This document shows positions 25,806 through 31,970 of a stretch of DNA of 31,970 nucleotides, piece by piece; positions within the stretch are counted from its first letter, which is position 1; the number at the start of each line of letters is the position of its first letter. The position numbers and the translations under genes are program-made. The stretch comes from Bacteriovoracaceae bacterium UBA7317. Its GTDB lineage: Bacteria > Bdellovibrionota > Bacteriovoracia > Bacteriovoracales > Bacteriovoracaceae. Below the pieces are notes generated by a model that saw only the letters and a program-made list of their open reading frames with translations, was not told the DNA's origin and did no database searches. The DNA is taken from positions 1 to 31,970 of the forward strand of contig DKQD01000193.1 in assembly GCA_002474345.1 (NCBI GenBank), in the 5' to 3' direction.

Positions 25806-25836
25806 GTTAGAAGTTCAATTTTTAAGGGAGGAAATC

Positions 25837-26196
25837 TTGGATTTTGAGAGTATTTCAATAGAGGATTTGGATTCAAAAACGGATGCAGAGTTAGATCAAT
25901 TGAATTTCGGAATTGTAGGAAGTGAAAAAGAAAATCATATTTGTACTCGTTACAACAAATACGAAGCTGACCTTGCTGGCCTTTCCAAAGATTACGTGAT
26001 TGGAAAGAATTTTTATGTTGATGTAGCCCCATGTACAAATAATTTCTTGGTCTATAACCGCTTTGAAACAGAAACGAATTTGGAAGTAGCACTTGATTAT
26101 GTTTTTACTTATAAACTCTCACCGACGAAAGTTAAGCTAAGAATGCTGAAGTCCGAGGATTCTTTGACAGAGTATCTTCTTGTCCTAAAGAAATAG
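25837..26196 (+). CDS. pyp: Photoactive yellow protein (PYP) family blue-light receptor
   Basis: PYP is a small PAS-fold photoreceptor with p-coumaric acid bound to a cysteine through a thioester. The 119-residue protein aligns along its whole length with Halorhodospira halophila PYP (125 residues), including VIGKNF.DVAPCT and SPTKVK. The chromophore cysteine is Cys66 (PYP Cys69); the partners Tyr39 and Glu43 equal Tyr42 and Glu46; Phe90, Tyr88, Tyr92 and Pro96 also match. Differences: Ala47 replaces Thr50, Leu49 replaces Arg52, Leu94 replaces Met100, and three residues are missing from the loop after Cys66; these should affect colour and photocycle speed. Start TTG with GGGAGG five bases upstream. 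It heads a four-gene unit with the ligase-like, tandem-receiver and kinase genes. Confidence 0.93.
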   Translation: MDFESISIEDLDSKTDAELDQLNFGIVGSEKENHICTRYNKYEADLAGLSKDYVIGKNFYVDVAPCTNNFLVYNRFETETNLEVALDYVFTYKLSPTKVKLRMLKSEDSLTEYLLVLKK

Positions 26197-26204
26197 GAGG
26201 TTGT

Positions 26205-26888
26205 GTGGACTGGAAATCACTTATTCACGAGGCTTTAAAAGAAGGAAAAGGACCTTTAACCGTTACACGTTATGGAGAAATAATACCTTCTTCATCTTTG
26301 TGGGTTGAAGTGAGAAAGTGGGTTAAGATTTTTAGAGAATATGGCATGTCTCCTGGAGATAGAGTTTCCATACAAGTGTCTGATGTTCTTCCTTATTTGG
26401 GATCCTTTCTGGCTTCTCTTTGGGATGGCTATCAGATTATGATTTTTGACCCTTTTAAGAGTATAAAGGTGAAAAAAAAGTTGTTTCCTGCTGACTTGAA
26501 AATAGTTGAAGACAAAATATATGAAAATGAAGAAATGGGTTTTTCATTAGGACAGGACCCTTTTGAAGAGAGTGATGTTAGGCTAATCTTTCTGAGAGGT
26601 AAGGGATACACGGCTTATACTGATGATGACTTAAGTAGTTTGATAAACTCTTTCAAAGTAAAAAAAAGATTTTTAAGAAATAATGTACTTTCTTTTTCTG
26701 ATTGGTACAGAGAAACCGGAATTATTCAAGATGTTATACCATCACTTATGTGGTCAGATCTTCTCTTGCAAGGGAGTTTGAAATGGGATAACGAAAAAAT
26801 TTTGGCAATGAAAAAAAAATATCATATAAATGTAGTCAAAGGCTTAAAAAAGTCTATTAAAGAAAATAATCAATTAAAACTTTTTTAA
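26205..26888 (+). CDS. Truncated AMP-ligase-like protein in the position of p-coumarate:CoA ligase
   Basis: The 227-residue protein resembles the N-terminal and early core parts of acyl-CoA ligases: VRKWVKIFREYGMSPGDRVSIQ and YLGSFLASLWDGYQIMIFDP match the usual G-x-x-x-GD-V and L-A-x-x-x-G segments, and SFSDWYRETGIIQDVIPSLMW is like the region after the P-loop. The P-loop itself (SGTTG-x-PK) is replaced by LRGKGYTAY, and the C-terminal domain with the catalytic lysine is absent. The GTG start has AGGAGG overlapping the pyp stop, so the two are translationally coupled. In known pyp loci a CoA ligase (pcl) makes p-coumaroyl-CoA for the chromophore, so a role in chromophore loading is inferred, by residual catalysis or as a carrier or attachment factor. 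Confidence 0.65.
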   Translation: MDWKSLIHEALKEGKGPLTVTRYGEIIPSSSLWVEVRKWVKIFREYGMSPGDRVSIQVSDVLPYLGSFLASLWDGYQIMIFDPFKSIKVKKKLFPADLKIVEDKIYENEEMGFSLGQDPFEESDVRLIFLRGKGYTAYTDDDLSSLINSFKVKKRFLRNNVLSFSDWYRETGIIQDVIPSLMWSDLLLQGSLKWDNEKILAMKKKYHINVVKGLKKSIKENNQLKLF

Positions 26889-26906
26889 CGAAGCGACTAC
26901 ACATAG

Positions 26907-27713
26907 ATGAAAAATCATTCCTTTTTTTCAAAAAATCAAAGGAGAAAAATTCTTTATTGCTCTTTGGAAGGTGGTAAAGACCAAATTTTTGATTTTTATA
27001 AACAAGAATTTGAAAAAGAGTCCATACATCTTATTCCTATTTCAAATTTAAGTGATGCTAAAAAGTATACCTCTGATGATGCCTCAGAAATTTTGGGTTT
27101 TATCCTTCATTTTAATTGGGGTGAAAAACAGTGTGGACAATTTATAGAACACTTAAAAGAAAATAAGCTTCTTTTTGAATCCTCTTTTATTTTTATGCTC
27201 TTTGACTCAAAGTCATCTAGTGAGAGGAAAAGTGCTTTTGTATGGGGGGCCAAAGAAGTCTTGGATCCGAACGATTCAAAAAGTATAGGCGTTTTAAAAG
27301 ATCATTTTATTAGCTATCATGGTGATTTTAAATCATCTTCTTTTTCAAATTTAAATATTGGTTTTTTAGATGACTCTGAAAACCTTGTAGAGTCTTTTCA
27401 AAACTTTCTTTCTCAAAGAGAAATTGATAAGAACTGGTCTTTTTTTACGACCTTGGAAGATTGGAAAAAAAATAAAAAATCATTTGATTTAGTGATGATT
27501 GATTACCGTTTTGGTAAAAATTTGGGAACCCAGTTAATCGAAGAGATTAAGGAATCCAATCGAAAAGCATTAGTTTTTATTATAAGTAATTATATTTCAC
27601 CTGAGATAGAAAAATTATGTAAAGAAAGTAAGGCAGATTTTATCTTTAGTAAACCAAGGGACTTTAACCTTATTTTGTCCAGAATCTTTGAAGCTTATGT
27701 GAAACTTGTTTAA
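26907..27713 (+). CDS. Tandem receiver protein (degenerate + intact)
   Basis: The 268-residue protein holds two CheY-like domains. The first (about 12-135) keeps the fold pattern (RKILYCSLEGG, EILGFILHFNWGE, FIFMLFD) but lacks the phosphoacceptor Asp. The second (about 148-268) is complete: Asp155/Asp156, Asp199 (VMIDYRFG), Ser227 and Lys249 (FSKP). A segment at 106-122 (ERKSAFVWGAKEVLDP) recurs in the tandem-receiver protein at 28376-29164, so the two are paralogues. It lies between the ligase-like and kinase genes of the pyp unit (18 and 13 bases) and is the probable phosphate acceptor of that kinase. The start has only a weak ribosome binding site. Confidence 0.75.
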   Translation: MKNHSFFSKNQRRKILYCSLEGGKDQIFDFYKQEFEKESIHLIPISNLSDAKKYTSDDASEILGFILHFNWGEKQCGQFIEHLKENKLLFESSFIFMLFDSKSSSERKSAFVWGAKEVLDPNDSKSIGVLKDHFISYHGDFKSSSFSNLNIGFLDDSENLVESFQNFLSQREIDKNWSFFTTLEDWKKNKKSFDLVMIDYRFGKNLGTQLIEEIKESNRKALVFIISNYISPEIEKLCKESKADFIFSKPRDFNLILSRIFEAYVKLV

Positions 27714-27726
27714 AGGGAGTCCTCAC

Positions 27727-28371
27727 TTGGAATCAAATGAAAAAAGTATTATTGAAAGTTTCATTCATGATTTCAAAGGCGAGCTTCGGGATTTAAAATT
27801 AAATCTCGAAAAAGATAATAATGTTGAAGGATCTATACTTTTTCAAATCGAAATGATGAATGAAATGCTTTTAGCAGTTGAAGAGTATTACTTCTTTTAT
27901 CATATGGAACTTAAAAAAAAATCTGTAAATTTACCTTTGTTGGTTAAAAGTTGTTTTCAAAAGGTTAAAGAAAGAAATCAAAATAGAACGGTAGAGTTTA
28001 ATATTATTTTAAATAACTTTAAAAAAAGTAATGAGTCTGATCTTATCGGAGATGATGACTCAATAAAAAAGGCCCTCTCTCTTTTAATTGAAAATGCATG
28101 GAAATTTACCAAAGATGTTCCAAATGCAACGATTACCTTTGGTGAAGAGGATATTAAAGGAGAACACTTCTTTTATCTTTATAACAATGGTCCTAACCTC
28201 CCTCATGAGGTAAATATTTTTGATCTTTTTTATGGTAAGCGCTCTGGACACGAAAGGGCCGGTTTGGGAATAGGTTTACCGTTGGCAAAACTTATTTTTG
28301 AAAAACATGGCGGTCGTTTATGGGCAAAAAATAATGATGAAGGCGGGGTTACATTTTATTTTAAGTTTTAA
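27727..28371 (+). CDS. Sensorless histidine kinase of the pyp cluster
   Basis: The 214-residue protein is only a kinase core: H-box His14 (SFIHDFKGELRDLKLNL), a helical linker, and an ATPase domain with LLIENAWKF, NNGPNLP and GHERAGLGIGLPLAKLIFEKHGGRLWA, of the type found in phytochrome-family kinases. No sensor or membrane part exists, so input must come from another protein, PYP being the obvious candidate. I chose the TTG at 27727, with AAAGGGAG seven bases upstream; an earlier TTG at 27706 overlaps the preceding stop. It converges on the second tandem-receiver gene with a four-base gap. Confidence 0.85.
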   Translation: MESNEKSIIESFIHDFKGELRDLKLNLEKDNNVEGSILFQIEMMNEMLLAVEEYYFFYHMELKKKSVNLPLLVKSCFQKVKERNQNRTVEFNIILNNFKKSNESDLIGDDDSIKKALSLLIENAWKFTKDVPNATITFGEEDIKGEHFFYLYNNGPNLPHEVNIFDLFYGKRSGHERAGLGIGLPLAKLIFEKHGGRLWAKNNDEGGVTFYFKF

Positions 28372-28375
28372 ACTT

Positions 28376-29164
28376 TTATTTTAAACCTCTCTTTTCTATA
28401 ACTTGGAAGATTTTTAAAGAGAGTTCTGAAGGGGAAAGAGGTTTAGGAAAGAAGTCATCCGCATCTCTTTTTAAGGCCTCAAGGGCGATATCAGGGTTTT
28501 GAACTGAGCTCATTGCAAAAATGAGAGCGTCAGGCTTTCTTTTCCTAATTTCCTCCATCGTTTCTAGCCCTGAAATTTTACTCATGACAATATCAACAAG
28601 GTAGATGTCACTTTCAATAAAATCTCTAAGAACCTCCTCTCCAGATTTGAATATATTTACTTTTTTAAAACCAAGCGTATTAAGGGAAGTCTTTAAGGAA
28701 TTAAGGACATTTACGGAGTCATCAATAATTGTAACGGAGTAATTGATGTTTCTTTTATGATCATCCCATTCAATTAATTTCTTTTTTAAGAGTAAGTCTA
28801 TTTGCTGATTAGTCTTTTCAATTTCTCTGGATGGTGAAAAATATTCTGAGATTCCCCATTCAAAGGCTTGCTTTTTTTCTAATATTGTTTCTTCACTTAA
28901 AAGAGCAAAAAGGTCAGGTCGATGGAGTGTCTCATAGGATTTTATGAGAGAAGCACACTCTTTTAAATCATTTTTGTCAGCATTAAAGTTTATAAGGCAG
29001 GCCAAAACTTTTTTCTGAGGTTTATGCAAAAAATTTCTCAGGTCTTCTACTTGATAAAAAGCGGCATAAATATAGCCCTTTTTTGAGAAAAAGACTTCCT
29101 GTTCTTTTATTGGTTCTAAATCTTTACTAAAATAGATAAAGTAGGGGAATTTTGCATTTGACAT
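28376..29164 (-). CDS. Tandem receiver protein (degenerate + intact), paralogue
   Basis: The 262-residue protein has the same design as the protein at 26907-27713. A first receiver-like domain (about 5-130) has no phosphoacceptor and contains EKKQAFEWGISEYFSP. A second receiver (about 142-262) is intact, with Asp148/Asp149, Asp191 (YLVDIVMSKISG), Ser219 and Lys241 (FPKPLSPSE). The ATG at 29164 has AGGAG eight bases upstream; an ATG seven codons earlier is not preceded by one. It is transcribed toward the sensorless kinase and is divergent from cheR by 51 bases. It may compete with its paralogue for phosphate. Confidence 0.8.
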   Translation of the reverse strand: MSNAKFPYFIYFSKDLEPIKEQEVFFSKKGYIYAAFYQVEDLRNFLHKPQKKVLACLINFNADKNDLKECASLIKSYETLHRPDLFALLSEETILEKKQAFEWGISEYFSPSREIEKTNQQIDLLLKKKLIEWDDHKRNINYSVTIIDDSVNVLNSLKTSLNTLGFKKVNIFKSGEEVLRDFIESDIYLVDIVMSKISGLETMEEIRKRKPDALIFAMSSVQNPDIALEALKRDADDFFPKPLSPSELSLKIFQVIEKRGLK

Positions 29165-29215
29165 TAAAAAATCTCCTATTATCAAGAAATTTTAGATTAA
29201 AAAAAGATAAATTGC

Positions 29216-31006
29216 ATGAAAAATATTGAACTAGATAAAATTTTAGATTTGATTAGAAAAGAAGCAGGTCTTGATTTATTAAAATATGGTAAACATTATC
29301 TAGAAACTAGAATTTCTCAATTTTTTGAAGAGAAAAAACTATCAAGCTTTTCAGAATTACAGACCTATTTTCAAGAAAATAAAAATTCAATGAAAGATTT
29401 TATTGAAGCTCTCTTAATTGTTTCAACGACTTTTTTTAGGGATCCAAATTCTTTTTCTGTATTTAAAGAGAGAGTTCTTGATTATCTTAAGACTCATAGG
29501 GGGGGGGATGAACTCAGGGTTTGGGTCGCAGGCTGTTCAACTGGAGAAGAAGCTTATTCAGTTTCTATTATTTTAAAAGAGTCTCTAGAAGAACTAGGGA
29601 TATCTTCAAAAGAAATAAAAATTTTTGCAACAGATTTAAATGAAAAAAGCCTCTCTATTGCTTCTACCGGGTATTTTCACAAAAAATTTAGTGAAAATAT
29701 TTCTAAAGAGAGACAAAGAAGGTTTCTAAAGAGAGAAGGTGACCAATTTCAAGTCATTGATAGTATTAAAAAAGATATTAGTTTTGTGAGCCATGACCTT
29801 ATAAACCACGCCCCTTTTTTTAATTTGGATATTATTGTTTGCCGAAATGTCATGATTTACTTCAATAAAAAACAACAAAATGAAACCGTGACTAATTTTT
29901 ACGAAAGTTTAAAAGAAAATGGAATTTTATTTTGCGGTGAAAATGAATTAGGCGTCACTATAGATATTAAAAGGTGGAGGCAATTCCAATTTGGGGTTTC
30001 AATATTTGAAAAACTAGAGTTAGGGAAAAAAGATAAAGAAGATAAAGAAGAAGATATTTATAATAAAAGTGAAAAACTGTATTCGAGAAACATTACTGAT
30101 CCATTTGATTTAAAAAGAAGGGATAGGCTTTCTTTGACAAATCGTTATATAGATTTGTTACTTCAAGGAACTCTAAAAAATGGAGTTTTTTTGGAGGAAA
30201 ATTTCGATATTCTTTATGTTATTGGAGGCGTAGAAAAATATTTCTCCTTAAATTCTGGTTACTTTTCAAGAAATATCTTTGGTTTTCTCAATAATGAAAT
30301 AAAAGATCACTGCCGTATTTTGTTAGAAGACTGTGCTGAAAAGGAAGGCACGAGTGTTTATGAACTTAAATCAGTTGGACTCATAATTAAAGCCTATTTT
30401 TTAAAAAGTTTAGACGATTTAAAGGGATTTTACCTTCAGTTTGATTCTATATCCTCGGAGAATCAAAAAGAAGAGAATATATCAGATATTAATAAAGATG
30501 AATTGGATGTTTTAAAAAATTCATTAAAAAAGAAAGAGAAAGAAAATTTTTATTTAAAAGAGCAAAATGAAGAATTGGGTGACTTAGCAAGAAGCCTCTC
30601 TGATAATTTGGAAAAAGAAAAAGCCTATTATAAAAGTTCAAACGCTTTTTATGAATCCTTGAGTACAGAAAATCAGCTTTTAAAAGAGCAATGTAAGGTA
30701 CTTAATTCCATTGAGTCTAGTGGGAAAGAAGCTTTCTTATACCTAAATGAAGAAGGGATTCTTCAAGACTTCAATGAAAAGACCATAGATTATTTTCCTT
30801 TAAAGTCCTCAGATAAAGGCCTATCTTTGGACCGAGTTTCTTCCTGTTTTAAGTCTTTTTCTTCGAAAAACTTACTAAAGGAAGTAAAGCAAAATAAAGA
30901 TTTTAAAGGGCTTAAATTAACCTCCAGTGAGGGGAGTGAGTTTCTTCTTCAAATTTTCTCCATTTCTCCTAATCTATACCTTTTCAAAATTACAGAACTC
31001 CCTTAA
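29216..31006 (+). CDS. CheR-type methyltransferase with PAS and coiled-coil extension
   Basis: CheR uses SAM to methylate glutamates of chemoreceptors. Residues about 1-75 form the CheR N-terminal helical domain and about 80-265 the methyltransferase: VWVAGCSTGEEAYSVSI (SAM motif I), FATDLNEKSLSIASTGYF, SFVSHDLI and DIIVCRNVMIYF. The extension has a PAS-like segment (about 315-400, GVFLEENFDILYVIGGVEKYF) of the kind found in CheB-CheR hybrids, a coiled coil (about 430-510), and a final PAS-like part (515-596). No CheB domain or chemoreceptor is near. It is divergent from the second tandem-receiver gene, which suggests an adaptation or methylation arm of the signalling island. The start has a weak ribosome binding site. 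Confidence 0.85.
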   Translation: MKNIELDKILDLIRKEAGLDLLKYGKHYLETRISQFFEEKKLSSFSELQTYFQENKNSMKDFIEALLIVSTTFFRDPNSFSVFKERVLDYLKTHRGGDELRVWVAGCSTGEEAYSVSIILKESLEELGISSKEIKIFATDLNEKSLSIASTGYFHKKFSENISKERQRRFLKREGDQFQVIDSIKKDISFVSHDLINHAPFFNLDIIVCRNVMIYFNKKQQNETVTNFYESLKENGILFCGENELGVTIDIKRWRQFQFGVSIFEKLELGKKDKEDKEEDIYNKSEKLYSRNITDPFDLKRRDRLSLTNRYIDLLLQGTLKNGVFLEENFDILYVIGGVEKYFSLNSGYFSRNIFGFLNNEIKDHCRILLEDCAEKEGTSVYELKSVGLIIKAYFLKSLDDLKGFYLQFDSISSENQKEENISDINKDELDVLKNSLKKKEKENFYLKEQNEELGDLARSLSDNLEKEKAYYKSSNAFYESLSTENQLLKEQCKVLNSIESSGKEAFLYLNEEGILQDFNEKTIDYFPLKSSDKGLSLDRVSSCFKSFSSKNLLKEVKQNKDFKGLKLTSSEGSEFLLQIFSISPNLYLFKITELP

Positions 31007-31032
31007 ATTCATTCAATTGAAAGGAGGGAATT

Positions 31033-31473
31033 ATGGTGAAAATTCCAGAAAGCTTTAGAAAAGATTGTGTTTTGGACCATGTGGCCATAGCAGTAGATGA
31101 TTTAGAGAAGGCCGTTAAAACCTATGAATCTCTTGGAATTCAATTCAAAGATGAAAGGGAGGTTGTCGAATCGCAAGGGGTTGTTACAGCTTTTGCTTCC
31201 ATTGACGAAAATGCTCAATTGGAGCTTCTTGGTGTTCATGGCGAGGGGGGGCCTATCGAGAAGTTCTTAAGCAAAAAGGGACCTGGAATACACCACCTCA
31301 GTTTTAAAGTCCCCGATATTGAGGCAAAATGTAAGGAGCTAAAAGAAAAGGGTTTTAAGCTACTTTACGAAGAACCTCAAAGTGGGGCCCATTCCTGTCG
31401 GGTAAATTTTATACATCCGAAGTCGACAGGAGGAGTTCTTATTGAAATTTCGCAGCCAGTAGGTGAGACCTAG
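31033..31473 (+). CDS. mce: Methylmalonyl-CoA epimerase
   Basis: This VOC/glyoxalase-fold enzyme interconverts (R)- and (S)-methylmalonyl-CoA in propionyl-CoA and odd-chain or branched-chain degradation. The 146-residue protein has DHVAIAVDDLEKAV (His16), QLELLG (Glu64), GPGIHHLSFKV (His87/88) and VLIEIS (Glu138) as metal-site residues, in the family order and spacing. AGGAGG precedes the ATG. It lies 26 bases after cheR and 33 bases before the rhomboid-like gene. The mutase is not in the window. Confidence 0.92.
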   Translation: MVKIPESFRKDCVLDHVAIAVDDLEKAVKTYESLGIQFKDEREVVESQGVVTAFASIDENAQLELLGVHGEGGPIEKFLSKKGPGIHHLSFKVPDIEAKCKELKEKGFKLLYEEPQSGAHSCRVNFIHPKSTGGVLIEISQPVGET

Positions 31474-31506
31474 AGGGAATAAACCTATCAAAGAATGGAG
31501 GACTCA

Positions 31507-31970
31507 ATGCAGCAAGGATATGGGATTCACGTTCCTAAATTAACACCTTTGAATAAAATTCTGATTATCATTACTGCTTCATCTTTTTTTCTTCAAAGTA
31601 TTTTGGCAAAAACTGGCGCCGCTTTTGTACTGAATTATGTTCCTCTCGTTCCTGCCAACTTTTTCTCTGGGCATATTTATGAACTTATAACCTATCCTTT
31701 CCTGGCCCAAGGGGTTTTTGAAGTCCTTTTTGAATGCCTTTTATTCTGGTTTGTAGGAAGTGAGTTAGAGTCCATTTGGGGAAAGAAGCTTTATGCAAAA
31801 TTCTTGATAGTTGTCGTTATTGGAGGAGGTCTCCTCTATTTAGGCTTAATGGCGGCATTATCTTTTCTCGTAGGTCCAACTGCTTATATGTCGCCTCTTA
31901 TGGGTTTGGCCGGAGTGACGAGTTTTCTTCTTCTGGCCTATGCCATTCTTTATCCTAATCAAATTTTTAC
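31507..31970 (+). CDS. Rhomboid-like membrane protein, probably inactive (partial, cut by window edge)
   Basis: An open frame of 154 codons starts at an ATG with GGAGG five bases upstream and runs off the right edge. It has a rhomboid layout: a first membrane helix, HIYELITYPFLAQGVFEVLFECLLFWFVGSELESIWG (the L-F-x-x-G-x-x-x-E signature), further membrane helices, and MGLAGVTSFLLLAYAILYPNQ. The catalytic GxSG motif of rhomboid proteases reads GLAG here, and the His/Asn of the second membrane segment are absent. It is therefore likely a pseudoprotease or rhomboid-related protein. The later helix that would carry the catalytic His is beyond the window. Confidence 0.75.
   Translation, partial: MQQGYGIHVPKLTPLNKILIIITASSFFLQSILAKTGAAFVLNYVPLVPANFFSGHIYELITYPFLAQGVFEVLFECLLFWFVGSELESIWGKKLYAKFLIVVVIGGGLLYLGLMAALSFLVGPTAYMSPLMGLAGVTSFLLLAYAILYPNQIF

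Noticed and set aside
1..31970. CRISPR array, insertion sequence or prophage
   Set aside because: No regularly spaced repeats, transposase, integrase or phage structural genes were seen on either strand.

Overview
This window is AT-rich chromosomal DNA from a Gram-negative bacterium. The signs are an LPS heptose epimerase (HldD), two lipoproteins with clear lipoboxes, TatC and a complex I segment. The gene mix (Aat, a one-domain asparaginase, a DCC-family protein, many free-standing receivers and kinases, a FliG-like fragment) and base composition would fit the Bdellovibrionota, for example a Bacteriovorax/Halobacteriovorax-like predator. That placement is inference; no rRNA is present to settle it.

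Layout. 1-850: end of a Cys-rich gene, a gene-poor stretch, and a tRNA-Leu(UAA) on the minus strand. 852-5217: a lipoprotein, then nuoB-nuoCD-nuoI, a compact piece of respiratory complex I. 5224-8144 (minus): D-2-hydroxyacid dehydrogenase, arginase-family ureohydrolase and aat. 8324-9961: methionine aminopeptidase and an unusual NifU-like protein, tail-to-tail with an acyl-CoA synthetase (9946-11994). 12159-17456: a CheY-like protein, an exported protein, the set tatC-hldD-FliG-like, a degenerate-receiver/PilZ protein and an Arg-rich exported protein. 17527-20644: htpG, a single-domain asparaginase homologue and a DUF393 protein. 20894-22882: a large lipoprotein with a Cys-rich tail.

22898-31006 is a dense signalling island and the most interesting part. 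At its centre (25837-26196) is a homologue of photoactive yellow protein (PYP), the blue-light receptor that carries a p-coumaric acid chromophore. The chromophore cysteine and its two hydrogen-bonding partners are all present. Eight bases downstream, with its ribosome binding site overlapping the pyp stop codon, lies a short AMP-ligase-like gene. It occupies the place held in other bacteria by pcl, the p-coumarate:CoA ligase that activates the chromophore, but it is truncated and has lost the ATP-binding loop. The same run continues with a tandem-receiver protein and a sensorless histidine kinase. Two more kinases diverge from pyp, and a second tandem-receiver protein and a CheR methyltransferase follow. 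I infer a light-sensing phosphorelay, possibly linked to taxis or adaptation. No tyrosine ammonia-lyase is in the window, so the source of p-coumarate is open.

The right end holds methylmalonyl-CoA epimerase and the start of a rhomboid-like membrane protein that lacks the catalytic serine motif.
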